In this document: positions 27,208 through 38,719 of the stretch, in pieces
How the letters are laid out: each line of letters begins with the position of its first letter
How positions within the stretch are numbered: position 1 is the stretch's first letter
Source: Panicum virgatum
Lineage: Eukaryota > Streptophyta > Magnoliopsida > Poales > Poaceae
Assembly (NCBI RefSeq): GCF_016808335.1
Contig: NC_053148.1
Location: 12,951,433 to 13,015,432 of the forward strand
Length of the DNA stretch: 64,000 bases
Direction: 5' to 3'
Program-made: the position numbers and the translations under genes
The notes under the pieces: generated by a model
What the model was told of the DNA's origin: nothing
The model's database searches: none
What the model saw: only the letters and a program-made list of their open reading frames with translations

Positions 27208-27424
27208 CAGGCAGCGCCGTGTCTATTTGCGATTTGGGTCTTTTCAACCATCTACGGCCAGCAGCGGGTTGATTGGTGATATCACGCAAGGGTTCCCGAT
27301 GGTCCATGATCACCTGAAATTGCATACTACGATCTGAATCTGGGGCTAAAAGATAGTTGCAAAAGACCAAACTAAAGATCAAAGACACCATTACGGCAGG
27401 ATGCCCAACACCATATAATGAATT

Positions 27425-27428
<4 letters not shown>

Positions 27429-27514
<86 letters not shown>
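27429..27514. repeat. (AC)n microsatellite
   Basis: About 85 bp of uninterrupted AC dinucleotides, inside the Helitron. Confidence 0.98.
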
Positions 27515-27517
<3 letters not shown>

Positions 27518-28047
27518 GACTAAATTGCAATAGCTCCGGCTTCTCCAACGATGGTGGCCGGCGTCACTGTTAGCTCGAAATCGCCAGCGATTTAGGGCAA
27601 GTTAGGATCAGCGGAGCAGGCAATGGATAGGGGTGGTCGTTAGGGTTCCATTTTACTACTTACCTCCCAGAATCAGCGACGCCCCGCGCGGCCGCACGGC
27701 CACATGGACTAAATTGCAATAGCTCCAACTTCTCCAACGATGGTGGCCGGCGTCACTGTTAGCTCGAAATCGCCGGTGATTTAGGGCAAGTTAGGATCAG
27801 CGGAGTAGGGCAATGGATAGAGGTGGTTGTTAGGGTTCCATTTTACTACGTACCTCCCGGAATCAGCGACGCCCGCTGCAGCCGCACGGCGATCTGCAGA
27901 TGCCGCGTCACTGTTAGCTCGAAATCGCCGGTGATTTAGGGCAAGTTAGGATCAGCGGAGTAGGGCAATGGATAGAGGTGGTCGTTAGGGTTCCATTTTA
28001 CTACGTACCTCCCGGAATCAGCGACGCCCCACGCGGCCGCATGGCGA
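27514..28047. repeat. Tandem repeat, 189-bp unit, near the Helitron 5' end
   Basis: Copies start at 27514 and 27703 (period 189). A third copy is shortened by about 34 bp, with the shared GCGTCACTGTTAGCTCG at 27561, 27750 and 27905. Each ends near a GCGGCCGCA(C/T)GGC segment. They lie between the first RepHel exons and the 5' terminus, in the leader or promoter region of the element. Confidence 0.85.
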
Positions 28048-28492
28048 TCTGCACGCTACGCCTATCGACTTGCGCTGCTTGGAGCCACGCCTCGCCACGC
28101 CTGGCGACGTGAGCTGCTTGGAGGGTTGGCGACGTGCGCGGCGACGCTGTTGGGCAGGAGTCGGGCAGGGAGGGTTCGGCGGTGCTGTGCTAATGGCGAG
28201 GAAATTGGGAAGGAGAAGACGCCGAGATCATGGCGACAAATTTGGGAAGGAGAGGTGGGACGCGTAATCCATGGGGGTGGGTATCGCGGGAGGGTATGCG
28301 GAGGCGCGCGGTGAAAAAAGATGGCGAGAATTGACGGAATCGTTTTGGAACGCCAGGTTTTGTCGGCCTGCTTCGTCTGTTTTGGTACGCCGCTATACCA
28401 AGGGCCTGACATGTGGGGTTGTCTGTGAGAGGTACATGGTAATTTTTTTGGTCTATGCTAATTTCAATTGTTTAGGTTCTTTATAGTATAGA
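28048..28492 (-). other. Helitron 5' terminal region
   Basis: A GC-rich stretch is followed by the AT-rich terminus. No coding feature is supported. Confidence 0.4.
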
Positions 28493-28988
28493 AATAAAAA
28501 AATTAAATAAACAATACGATTTTTAATCACAATTGCTATAGTAATTTGGGGTAACAAAATCATTTCTTAGGATGGGGTAACGCGTCTGAAATTTTTTAAA
28601 AGGACAGTTTTTTTTTACGGAGGGAGTGTGCTTAAACGAGGAGTAACACGCTCTCTTGAAATCATCGCATTTGTTCCGATTCATGTTTTACTTGTTGCAT
28701 GCTTGAATGTACATGTATTTCGTTCTCCAATATTGTAGTACGACGCATTTGTAGCGTTACATGCCGAGTTAAAGACATCCTAAGCCTATCTTCAAGATAG
28801 AACTCCATCTCTTGACTGTAGCTATAGATAGCCCCAGCAGCACATTGTACCCAGCTCAACATCTTGAAGATGCTATCTCGAAGATGGAACAGAAACTGAC
28901 GTGAGGTCTAAGCTCTCTCTCTATAACTTCTCTTACCATGTGAACCTGCCATCGGCATCCAACAATACCATGCCATCAACTGTATGTC
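28493..28988. other. Intergenic; remnant of a Stowaway-type MITE end
   Basis: ACGGAGGGAG at about 28617-28626 resembles a Stowaway terminal repeat, but no partner end was found. Nothing else is seen up to the protease gene. Confidence 0.4.
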
Positions 28989-30408
28989 ATGTATATGGAG
29001 ATGAAACACACTATCAGTCTTGCTATCGTCACCGCACTACTACTCATGCATCATGACCCCACTCTCACAGTCGCCACCGTTGCCCACCACACAATAACGC
29101 GGCCAACGCTAGCCTGGCCGGTTTTAGCCTCCAGCTGGTGGCCGCCGCCGATCATGAGGGCCTCGACCACACCGTCCGCCGGGGCAGCGACGGCTTCCTC
29201 TGCAGAGCCGCCTCCGCACCGACCTTCCGCCGCGCCCACCATCAGGCGCCACGAACTCCTCGGCGGCGAACGTCACCACCACCCTACGCGCCCCGGAGAT
29301 GTACGCCCCGCTACGCCTGCCGAGGGCCTTGGTCGTCGGCGTCGGTACCGGCAACGGGCGACAGGACTACCTCTTCAAGGTCGTCGACACCTCGAGCAAC
29401 CTGATCTGGATGAAATGCAAGGGGTGCGACCCGCACTCCCCGCAGCGCCACCGGCTCTTCGACAAGACGGCCTCGCCGACGTTCGGCCTCGTCCCGGGCA
29501 CCGACCCGTTCTGCCAGCCGCCGTACTGGTCCGAGTTCAACGGGCAAGCGTGCGCGTTCCGCGTCGACGGCCCGAGGGGCATGTCGGTCGAGGGCTACCT
29601 CGGCACCGACCAGCTGACCTACGAGGGGGCGGTGCACCAGAACGTGCCCTTCGGCTGCGCCCACAGCGCCCATCATTTCCAGAACGACGGCGTGTTCGCC
29701 GGGGTCATCGGCGCGACGGCCGTGGCTCGCGGGCTGACGCGGTTCTCGTACTGCCTCTTCCATGGCGGCGGCGACGCGAACCGCCGCCGCCAGGGCTTTC
29801 TCCGATTCGGCACCGACGTCCCGCGCAACCCGCGCTACAGAACCACCAAGATCCTGCCGGCGCTCGGCGCCCGGAACGAGTCGTCGGGGCACTACGTTCG
29901 CCTCGTTGGCGTCAGCCTGGGCGCCCGCAGGCTCGACGGGATCCGACTGGAGATGTTCGCCCGCCGCGACGACGGGCAAGGCGGGTGCGTGATCGACCTC
30001 GGCACGCCGCTGACGGTGATGGCCCGGGAGGCGTACGACGTCGTCGAAGCGGCCGTGTGGTCGGACCTTGCGCACCACGGGGCGGAGCGGGTGGAGCTCT
30101 CCGGCTACGGCCTCTGCGTCCGAGCATCGTCCGAGGCGATGAAGGGGCGCCTCCCGTCGCTGTCGCTTCACTTTCCCGAGGAGGAGGCGGCGCTGGTGGT
30201 CTCGCCGGAGCAGATGTTCCTGATGGCGGATGACGAGGAGCAGGGGCGGATCGCGTGCCTTGCCATGAAGCCGGGACGCCGAACCGTCATCGGCGCATTG
30301 CAGCAGGTGGATACGCGGTTCGTCTTCGACCTCAAGGACTCCAAGCTTTCCTTTGCATCGGAGTCGTGCATCCAGGGGACCAGGACACCGTCCAAGACGT
30401 TTAGATGA
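28989..30408 (+). CDS. A1 aspartic protease, nepenthesin/CND41 type, 5' part frame-broken
   Basis: A secreted or organellar endopeptidase family. The frame 29299-30408 (369 residues from its first ATG) holds the catalytic domain. The first active-site motif is VVDTSSNLIWM (Asp codon 29386-29388; DTG is usual). Further on are PFGCAHSAHHFQNDGVFAGVIG and FSYCLF. The second active-site motif is CVIDLGTPLTVM (Asp codon 29995-29997; DSG or DTG is usual). The C-terminus is VIGALQQVDTRFVFDLKDSKLSF. The N-terminus lies in other frames: a signal-peptide-like MKHTISLAIVTALLLMHH (from 29001), then AGFSLQLVAAADHEG (near 29123), implying shifts near 29090 and 29210-29270 or an unrecognised small intron. 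Its poly(A) signal at 30447 lies in the target-site duplication of the next element. Function is doubtful given the frame breaks and altered motifs. Confidence 0.75.
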
Positions 30409-30443
30409 TCCACCGATGCTGTTCGGATTCCTCTGAATCCTCT

Positions 30444-31595
30444 TGAAATAAAGGGTAAAGTCCATTTTACAACCTCCTATTTGTCATAGTTGTCTGATTA
30501 ACAACCTAAAAGTACAAAACCGGATAAAAAACACCCTGAACTATACAAAACCGGGCAAAACACACCCCTGGGCAGTTTTTTGGGCGGTTTTGCTGACATG
30601 GCGATGTGGGGTCCGCATGTCAGCGCTGACTAGTGCGCCACCCCACTTCTCTTTCTTCTCTCCTACCCTGTCTCTCTCTACCCTCTCCCCTTCTCGCTCC
30701 TTCCAGTGCCGCTGCCGTCCTCTTGCTCCTGCACCGCCGTCGCCTTCCACTCACTCCACCGCTGCCACCGCAAATGTCCGCTCCCTGCATGGCGCCAACT
30801 TCCTGGTGTCTAGGCACCTGAAGCGTCGCCTGGGCGCGCCCACCCGCTCGGGGCCCTCGGCGTCGTCCACGTCGAGCAGCTCCTGCGAGTCCATGGCCGA
30901 CTCGGCGGAGTCGGCCGCCGCGCTCTTGCCTGCGCCGGCGCGGAAGCGGCGGGCGCGTGCGGAGGCGGTGCTTGAAGGGTGGGCCGCGCGGATGGGCTTC
31001 GCGGCTGGGCCCGTGCGCCGGTGCGCCGCGACGGCCGCGGGCGCGCTCCGGGCGCTGGGCCGGGGCGTGGCCGCTGCCCGCGTCCCGCTCTGCGTTGCGA
31101 TGGCCGCGGCGCTCTGGGCCGAGATCACGTCCGCCCCCGCCGCCGCGTGCAAGGGAGGGGAGGCCGCGCTGCTCCGGCGGCCGGAGGCCGCGGCGCACGT
31201 GCCAGCGAGGCTGGTGCTCACCGTGGCGTCGTGGATGGCGCGCGCGGCGAGCCACCGGGCGCCGCCGCCGCCGTTCGCCGAGGCCGACGACGAGGAGGGC
31301 TGGGCCGAGTGCTCCTGACCAACCGCGCGCCAGTGAAGGAGCGAGAAGGGGAGAGGGTAGAGAGAGACAGGGTAGGAGAGAAGAAAGAGAAGTGGGGTGG
31401 CCCACTAGTCAGCGCTGACATGCGGACCCCACATCGCCACGTCAGCAAAACCGCCCAAAAAAATTACCCAGGGGTGTGTTTTGCCCGGTTTTGTATAGTT
31501 CAGGGTGTTTTTTATCCGGTTTTGTACTTTTAGGTTGTTAATCAGACAACTATGGCAAGTACGAGGTTGTAAAATGGACTTTACCCTGAAATAAA
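30444..31595. mobile_element. Mutator-like element (Pack-MULE candidate), 9-bp TSD
   Basis: The element is 30453-31586 (1134 bp) with terminal inverted repeats of about 252 bp (30453-30704 and 31334-31586). They start GGGTAAAGTCCATTTTACAA and are about 95% identical by eye. Both flanks carry TGAAATAAA (30444-30452 and 31587-31595), the 9-bp duplication typical of Mutator elements. There is no transposase. The GC-rich interior (30705-31333) carries an open frame with host-gene-like composition, which suggests a captured fragment. It sits 45 bp after the protease stop codon. Confidence 0.9.
30617..31318 (+). CDS. Hypothetical ORF carried by the Mutator-like element
   Basis: Open from ATG at 30617, inside the left terminal repeat, to the stop at 31318 (233 residues). 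The first third derives from the repeat (proline/serine-rich). The rest is alanine/arginine-rich, with SCESMADSAESAAALLPAP and LVLTVASWMARAA; a short hydrophobic run near AARVPLCVAMAAALWAE might be a membrane segment. I do not recognise a family. The composition resembles a captured fragment of a GC-rich grass gene. Whether it is expressed is unknown. Confidence 0.35.
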   Translation: MSALTSAPPHFSFFSPTLSLSTLSPSRSFQCRCRPLAPAPPSPSTHSTAATANVRSLHGANFLVSRHLKRRLGAPTRSGPSASSTSSSSCESMADSAESAAALLPAPARKRRARAEAVLEGWAARMGFAAGPVRRCAATAAGALRALGRGVAAARVPLCVAMAAALWAEITSAPAAACKGGEAALLRRPEAAAHVPARLVLTVASWMARAASHRAPPPPFAEADDEEGWAECS

Positions 31596-32150
31596 ATCAG
31601 ATGAACTAATCTTAGGAACTGCTTGGTGCATGCAGTATGCCTAGTATGAAATAAGAAATGATGCAGTCAGATGTTCTCATCGTCACAAACAATTTTTTTT
31701 ATGGATTCATGGACGTAAGAGTTTTAATTTTTCTGACAGCAAAGATAAATAAAAACGTGTTTTACATTGGAAACCCTTCAAAAAAAAACGTTTTAGATTG
31801 AAAGAAAATAAAATCCCCATCTTCCACGTCGTCACAGAAAACTAGTCAGCACGCGAGCCCCCCATGGCCCATATGGCCATATGACGAACAAGGCCCAATT
31901 AATAAAAGAACACAGAGATGGCCCAATATTGCGGCCCAGAAACCTAACAAATCCATATGCCGAGGCCCATCAGTCGGGCTAAATTCTCCTCCTCTGTCCA
32001 TCCAACCCAACCATTTCGGCTAATTCGCCTCTCTCTCATACTCCCCACTTTCCAACTTGCCGACCCAAACGCCCAGGACAGAGAACTCGCCTCTCCGATC
32101 CCGCACGCCACCACAGCCGCCGCCGCCGCATCGCCACCGGCACGGTAGCC
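31596..32150 (+). promoter_or_regulatory. PTPA upstream region with five GGCCCA (site II) elements
   Basis: GGCCCA occurs at 31866, 31892, 31920, 31933 and 31964, five times in 104 bp, ending about 180 bp before the PTPA start codon. Such site II motifs are bound by TCP factors and are common in plant promoters of growth-related and housekeeping genes. I see no clear TATA box. The Mutator-like element ends 565 bp upstream of the ATG. Confidence 0.6.
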
Positions 32151-33323
32151 ATGTCCAACCCCGGCTCGTCCCCGACCTCCGCCTCCGCCCACCACGACCA
32201 CGCGCACGCCCCGCTCTGCCGCCCCTGCGGCGCGCCCACCACGGCTCCGACCCCGGCCCCCTGGTCGGGGACCTCCGACTCCCCGCCGCCTGCGTACCGC
32301 CCGATCCGCCTCCCGGCCATCAACGCGCCCACCAACACCGCCTCCATCGTCCTCTCCCCAGTCCCGCAGCCCCTGCCCGTGCCCCCGGCCGCGCCGCCCC
32401 ACGCCTTCCAGACCCCCACCAAGCGGATCGCCTCCCCCGACGACATCGCCCGCTTCCACGCCTCCCTCCACGGCCGCCACTTCCTCGGCTTCGTCGCCGC
32501 GCTATCCGCCTCCGTCCACGGCCGTAAGCTCTCGGACCCGCTCCCGGCTGCCCCGTCCGCCGCCGTCTCCGCGCTCCTCGACCTCATCTCCGCCCTCACG
32601 GCACTCGTCGCGTCCGCCCCGCCGCTCCCGCACAACTCTCGCTACGGGAACCCGGCTTTTCGCCTCTGGCACGAGAAGCTCACCGACTCCGTCAGCGACC
32701 TCATCGCGCGGATCACGTCCACCGCCGCGTCCCCCGCTGACCTCGCCGGCGCCGAGGTCGAGCTCGCGCCGTACCTTCTCGACTCCTTCGGCAACGCCAC
32801 CCGCATCGACTACGGGACGGGGCACGAGACCAACTTCGCCGCCTTCCTCTACTGCCTCGCCAGGCTCGGGCTCATCACCGAGCCCGACTACCCTGCCGTC
32901 GTGCTGCGCGTCTTCGCAGCCTACCTCAGCTTTATGCGTACGCTGCAGGACACGTACCAGCTGGAGCCTGCGGGCTCCCATGGCGTGTGGGGCCTTGATG
33001 ATTTCCACTTTTTGCCCTTCATATTTGGGGCTGCGCAGCTTATCGATCACAAGTACATGAAACCCAAGTCGATTCACAACCCGGATATATTGGAGAACTT
33101 CTCCAAGGAGTATATGTACCTGGCATGTGTTGCGTATGTGAAGAAGATAAAGAAGGGGCCCTTCGCAGAGCATTCACCGATGTTGGATGATATCAGTGGT
33201 GTGCCCAATTGGAAGAAGGTAAATAGTGGGCTGCTCAAGATGTACAAGGCCGAGGTGCTTGAGAAAGTGCCGATCATGCAGCATTTCCTCTTTGGTTCGC
33301 TAATCAAATGGTATGAGTCATAG
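32151..33323 (+). CDS. Serine/threonine-protein phosphatase 2A activator (PTPA)
   Basis: PTPA helps load metal into, and activate, the PP2A catalytic subunit and has prolyl-isomerase activity; it is cytosolic and nuclear. The 390-residue frame has a proline/alanine-rich N-terminal extension (about residues 1-80), then the PTPA domain: SPDDIARFHASLHGRHFLGF, RYGNPAFRLWHEKL, YLLDSFGNATRIDYGTGHE, QLEPAGSHGVWGLDDFHFLP, HNPDILENFSKEYMYL and EHSPMLDDISGVPNWKKVN. The start codon has good context (GTAGCCATG). As read through, the protein ends LIKWYES. A GTATGAG donor at 33311 and a CAG acceptor at 35322 could instead join a last exon, ending the protein WED and moving the 3' UTR to 35333-35580, with AATAAA at 35562. 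The gene looks intact. Confidence 0.95.
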   Translation: MSNPGSSPTSASAHHDHAHAPLCRPCGAPTTAPTPAPWSGTSDSPPPAYRPIRLPAINAPTNTASIVLSPVPQPLPVPPAAPPHAFQTPTKRIASPDDIARFHASLHGRHFLGFVAALSASVHGRKLSDPLPAAPSAAVSALLDLISALTALVASAPPLPHNSRYGNPAFRLWHEKLTDSVSDLIARITSTAASPADLAGAEVELAPYLLDSFGNATRIDYGTGHETNFAAFLYCLARLGLITEPDYPAVVLRVFAAYLSFMRTLQDTYQLEPAGSHGVWGLDDFHFLPFIFGAAQLIDHKYMKPKSIHNPDILENFSKEYMYLACVAYVKKIKKGPFAEHSPMLDDISGVPNWKKVNSGLLKMYKAEVLEKVPIMQHFLFGSLIKWYES

Positions 33324-35580
33324 CACTATTTTTTTCTTGTATTTGGTTCGCATGAATTGATCTTGTAGTTCCAATTTAAAACAAGAGCCCACTGCAGGGA
33401 GTGGCTGAGAAACATGCTGAATTGTGCAGTGACTAATTCAGTTTTGTTTCTAGACTAGTTTTGGCATATGAGTCATGAAATATGACTGATAACCATCTGA
33501 GAAAGGAAAATGGGTGTCACCTTTATCAATTGGAACCTCTGGCTACAGTAATTCTAGGAAAGAAATTATAATGCAGATTGCTTGTTTTCTTTGCATTTAT
33601 CTGGCATTGTATCGTTGGAATTAGGAAAAATTCTATGGTGATCCTGATCCTGTTTTGCCTGATAGGCTAACTCTAATGATTTGCAGACCCATGGTCAAAT
33701 AGTTGTGTTTTCAGATGTTCGTATGATAAATGCTGTCTGAGGGAGATGGCCCAAAATGGTCGCCTACTTGCTTTTACCTTAGTTTTCCAAACCCATCTCT
33801 TTCTCATTTCCATGGTATCTCTAATCATTGTTGTAGAATTCCCTATGTTGGAAAGATATCCCAAAATTAATGTTACTGATAACCGGTTGACTAGTGTTAA
33901 GTGCCAGTTAGAAGATTAGAAGAGCAGACCTGTTCAGACCAAAGTAAGGTTATGTACAGAAAAGTTGCCATTAAACAGTATTTGGATAAAATACTTGAAG
34001 GTCGTTATGGATGTAAGCAGAAATAGTGAGATTGAATTGAATTCATATGATTTACTGGAATATATTTATCTGTCCCTAGCATGAACAGATGATATGCTTC
34101 AAGATATTTGTGGAATGTTGTGATGCTAAATCAACTAACATAGCATAGTATTGAATCATTGAATAGTTCTTTCGAGTCCTTGGTGAGATCCTGGATTTCC
34201 CTAGCTAGTAGGTCACCCACTATGTTTAATAAGAGTTCAAATGCCCAAAATCGTCATATTTGCTTTAGGCTATTCCTGCAAAAACCATCTACATTCTGTG
34301 TATTAGTTGATGCTTAAATTGATAGGAATTTGTCTAGCATGTTTCCTTGTTCTTTATGCCGATGTGCTACATTTTTCCTTCATATTAAAAAAAAAACTTG
34401 ACCGGCGGGGCAAAGACCATCCCCATGGCATTGTACTAAGAAGAAATGTCAGCCAAGCCGGCCAAGAAAACCCCCGAACCCTGGCTTCACCCTATAGGGT
34501 CACACCGTAACTTGGACCAAGACAACCCCCTAACCGGCTTCATATTGTTTCTAAAACATGAACTAAAAATCAGTGTACTATGTTATCGTTATTTTTATTT
34601 CAATATTTTTTATTTACTCTGTGTGCTCTTAGCTTTCTAGTATTCTGTTGTCTTGATCACTTGTATGATGTTGTCCTTCTGTACCATTACACATTTTGGT
34701 TCAGAGAATGGGATAACGTACCACTGCCCCATTCTGCACGGTTCAGCTTTGTTTTAAGTTGCGGATCCAAAGTATGTACATGAATCCAGTTTGAAAAGTT
34801 TGAGTCTACTCTAAACACTCTTTACCCAGTTTTCCAGCATGCTACATTGCCCACGTTACAGAAGCATCATAGATTTTGTTGTTTTATCCTTGACCAGCAA
34901 AGTCTGAAGCAGCATCTGTTTAATGCAATGGAGAAAATAGCCAAGGGTATGTGCTTAGTTTCATAGGAAAAACGCAGTTGCATAGTTACCCAAGAACAGT
35001 ACCTTCAAAACTTTTCCCTGGGTTTTACACTGCTCTAACTCAAGAAGAGGAGTTCAGGGGATTTAGCTCAACTTTGGGGTTAAATCTATAAATCCAACAA
35101 GGTTTTCTTTCATTCAAAACACCCTTAAGTGCAATAAATCAGTTTGCAACATATCCCCCATTGCTTGGGTTATAGCAGCCGATACACGTTATTTCATCTG
35201 TTGCTACTAAATGAAACCATGGTTAGCGATGCATGATAGTGTTGATACAGACCTTGGTGCTTACTGTTGCCTGCACTTTTCGTCACAGACCAGCTGATGA
35301 ATTCTGTGCTCCATTTTTTCAGGGAGGATTAATTCCATCTAAAGAAGCTCACCATGATCTGTGAGAACTGTGTGATGCGAGGACTGGTTGTACAGTAATG
35401 CTGCTCAGATTGTGTAGAAGAAAGACCTATAGAGGATCATTTTCCGTCTAGAGGAATGAGTTTTCTGTATGTTTGCAGCGTGCCATCACACTGCTATTAT
35501 CGCTCTTCAATTTCTGGGGGCTTGCCCCCTCCTGCTCAGCTTGCATTACTTGTAGCTGCCGAATAAACACCTTGTATTGA
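33324..35580 (+). other. PTPA 3' region: probable last intron and 3' UTR
   Basis: Mostly AT-rich, intron-like DNA with no ORF of note. The 3' part (35323-35580) looks like a transcribed 3' UTR after a polypyrimidine tract and CAG, with AATAAA at 35562-35567. Confidence 0.5.
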
Positions 35581-35772
35581 GGCTTTTGATGTAGTCATGT
35601 AGATGAGAGAGATGGCTAGAGCAGTGAAGCATTTTTTTTGTATAAGAATCAGTATTGCTTGTAGCCTGAAGGTGCTGCCGCTTGTAGTGGGTTTGCCTGT
35701 GACTTGAATGCTGTTGTCTTCCGTCGACCTTGCTGAATTCCTAATCCTTGGCACCTCCATGATCTCATAGAG

Positions 35773-35855
35773 GCTGTTCGGCTGGTAGAATGAATAGTAT
35801 TATGTGAGAGGAAATAAGTCGAGACAAGCCGAGAACGATCAGCCGAACAGCTCTA
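35773..35855. repeat. Very short hAT-like MITE
   Basis: About 80 bp with inverted ends AGAGGCTGTTCGGCTG and CAGCCGAACAGCTCT. No clear target-site duplication. Similar ends occur in the MITE at 12750-12885. Confidence 0.6.
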
Positions 35856-36251
35856 TAAACGTTTACTTTAACGAGTCGAAGAAAAAGAAAAATCCAATGC
35901 ATGGCATTTTACCATTTTGAAATTTGTCACGAATAGCTTCGCATTAATATTGAGGATCCTCAATTCCTCATTTTGGAATAAAATGAAAAAAAACATGGCT
36001 ATTGCACATTTTGTGACTAGGAGAAACCCTGTTTTTTCTCTCTCGAAAAGTTGGAAAAACCCCAGCTTGTCGTCCAAACTCAAAACCAGCCCGAAACTGA
36101 TACTACCAAACGAACAAACCGCCACCGGCGCCGCCGTCTACCTCAACTGCGGCAACCTTCTCCTACTACCTTGCCGTGGCCCTGCTTCCCGCACGACCTC
36201 AACACCGGCAGGATGCGATAGACCCGTGGGTGTCGAATAACGCGCACCGCA
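35856..36251 (+). other. Upstream region of the PPR gene
   Basis: AT-rich, then GC-rich towards the start codon. No domain-bearing frame and no transposon end recognised. Confidence 0.4.
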
Positions 36252-38719
36252 ATGACCCTTGTCAATGGCCAGAAATCCGCCGCCGCGCTCTACTCCTCCC
36301 TGCTCCAGAGCTGCATCGGCTCCAACGCCTTCCGGCAAGGCAAGTCCGTGCACCACCGGACAGTCATCGCGCCCTCCGCCTCGCCGCCGGACCTCCACCT
36401 AAGCACCAAGCTCGTCATCTTCTACTCCCACTTCGGCGACGTCGCGGCCGCCCGCAGGGTGTTCGACGGGATGCCGCACCGGAGCTTGGTGTCCTGGACG
36501 GCCATGGTCTCCGCGTACGCCAAGAACGGGCGGCCCCGGGAAGCGCTGGAGCTGTTCGCGCTCATGGTGCGGTCCGGCACCCGGCCAAACCAGTTCACGT
36601 TCGGAAGCGCTGCAAGCGCGTGCGCGGGCGCCCGGTGCGCGCGGAGCGGGGAGCAGGTGCACGCATGTGCAGCCAAAGGGAGATTCGCGGGGGACATGTT
36701 CGTGCAGAGTGCGCTCATGGACATGCACCTGCGGTGCGGGTCGGTGGCGGATGCGAGTCAGCTGTTTGCGGAGATGGAGAGGAAGGACGTGGTGTCTTGG
36801 AATGCCCTCATCAGGGGGTTTGTGGAGCGCAGTCATTACAGTGATGCACTTGGATTGTTTTCGTCAATGCTGAGAGATGGTATGTTAAACATCTTGCTAT
36901 TCACTAATGAATAGTTTTGCTTATCTTATGCACCTCACATTATATCTAGTTCCATACTTCCATAGTTCTACTGAAAAAGAAAAGGTGATACACTAATATT
37001 AACAAAGTGCTGGAAATGGAACATTTCTTCTCTCGTTCAAGTAGACTAAATGAAATAACTGATACTGCTAAGTGCTGCCCCTCGTGGCCCGTGTTGTAAA
37101 GGAAACTACTATTTTTTCTTCTTAATGCAATGATAGGCAGCTCTCCTGCGTATTCTCGAAAAAAATACTGCTAAGTGCTAAATGGCACATTTCTTTGTGG
37201 GAACATTGGTGCCTAGATGTACGTTAATTGTTTTCAATGGCTCCTCGCTAATCTCTTCAGTCCACTTTAATTTCTTTATCGTGTATATTCATACTAAGAG
37301 GATTATCCGGAATCATGCATGAATTGGGCTAAGCTAAAAAAAAACTATTTCAAAAACTAGTCAATTCAATGATGACCTTCCATGGATTCACCTATATAGG
37401 CTGCGGCTAACGTTGCAAAAATAAGAGCTTGAATACCGCTTGTAAATAATCCAAGAAGCATGACCGGTATAGGGACTACTAAGGGGACTAAAGAAACAAG
37501 AACAACAACGACTAATTCATCAGCCAATATATTTCCAAAAAGTCAAAAACTAAATGATAATGGTTTTGTGAAATCTTCTAGGATATTAATGGGTTTCATT
37601 CGATAATTTGATACCCTTTTGTTTGGATTTCCATTGCCAATCACTCACATCAATAATTTGACAGCAATGCTGCCTGACCATTTCACATTTGGAAGTGCTT
37701 TAAAGGCTTGTGGAGCAGTGAGTGTGCTCTCCAACGTGAAGCTAATACACACTTGCATCATCAAGCTGGGTTATCCAGATGACAAGATTGTTACTGCATC
37801 ACTAATTGATTCTTATGCAAAATGTCGGAGTTTGAGTAGTGCAAGGGTGATATATGACTCCATGTGTGAACCAGACCTCGTTTCATCTACTGCACTGATC
37901 AGTGGGTACTCTATGGATAAAAACCACAGCGAAGATGCAATAAAGCTCTTCTGTAAGATTCACCGTAAGGGTTTAAGAATCGATGGTGTTCTGTTAAGTT
38001 CTTTGCTTGCGATTTGTGCTAATACAGCATCAATAAAATTTGGGACACAAGTTCATGCATATATGTGCAAGAAGCAACATATGGGTGATGCAGCATTGGA
38101 CAATGCTCTAGTTGACATGTACGCGAAAACTGGAGAATTTGCAGATGCTAGGCGTGCTTTTGATGAAATGCCCCACCGAAATGTGATTTCTTGGACTTCA
38201 CTTATTACTGCCTGTGGGAAAAATGGTTTAGGAGAAGATGCTGTGACCCTTTTTGACAGGATGGCGGAGGATGGTGTAAAGCCAAATGATGTGACATTCC
38301 TTGCTCTTCTGTCTGCTTGTAGTCACTCTGGTCTTATGAACAAAGGTATAGAGTATTTCACTTCCATGATGAGCAAGTATGGTATCAATCCAAGAGCGGA
38401 GCATTATAGCTCTGCTATTGACCTTCTTGCTCGTGGAGGTCAGTTGGAAGATGCATGGAAGCTTGTTCAGAAGATGAACGCTGAACCCAGCTCATCAATG
38501 TATGGTGCAATGCTTGGAGCTTGTAAAATACATGGAAATGTGCCTCTTGGAGAAACTGCAGCCAAGAATCTTTTCAGTATAGATCCTAAGAGCTCTGTAA
38601 ATTATGCTGTTCTTGCGAATATGTATGCAGAGTCATGTCTATGGGAAAATGCTCAGAGGACCAGAAAATTATTGGCCGAAACATCCAGTGGAAAAGAAGT
38701 TGGTTGCAGTGTCATATGA
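36252..38719 (+). CDS. Pentatricopeptide repeat protein (PLS class, E-type C-terminus)
   Basis: Organelle RNA-binding proteins; PLS-E members usually act in C-to-U editing. Exon 1 is 36252-36879 and exon 2 is 37665-38719, joined by GT at 36880 and AG at 37664 (intron 785 bp). The join restores a typical repeat around MLRD and [13 protein letters not shown]. The product is 560 residues. P, L and S repeats run from about residue 10 to 480, with [43 protein letters not shown] and [15 protein letters not shown]. The C-terminal part ([26 protein letters not shown]) is an E-like region. No DYW domain is present. An N-terminal organelle-targeting peptide is not obvious, so an upstream start is possible. 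The intron carries plastid DNA (37360-37600). Confidence 0.9.
37360..37600 (-). other. Nuclear plastid DNA insertion: 3' end of atpI
   Basis: On the minus strand from about 37598 to 37366 the translation matches the C-terminus of plastid ATP synthase CF0 subunit a: [11 protein letters not shown], then [20 protein letters not shown], and the end GESMEGHH plus stop. One codon inside (near SFSF) is TGA where plastids have an arginine codon, consistent with C-to-T decay. About 235 bp lies within the PPR intron. This is a fragment, not a gene. Confidence 0.9.

Larger units (their letters stand above)
15608..28492 (-). mobile_element. Autonomous-type Helitron, decayed, minus strand
   Basis: Rep (HUH) and PIF1-type helicase domains of one RepHel gene are spread over many minus-strand blocks between 27.2 and 16.15 kb. 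The proposed 5' end on the minus strand starts TCTATACTATAAAG at 28492, a plant Helitron start. The proposed 3' end is CTAG at 15608-15611, next base T, preceded by a short hairpin (15616-15630). The gross span is 12.9 kb, or about 8.8 kb without the solo LTR at 17618-21713. The domains are firm; the ends are inferred from motifs, and the base 5' of the TC is T rather than the usual A. Confidence 0.65.
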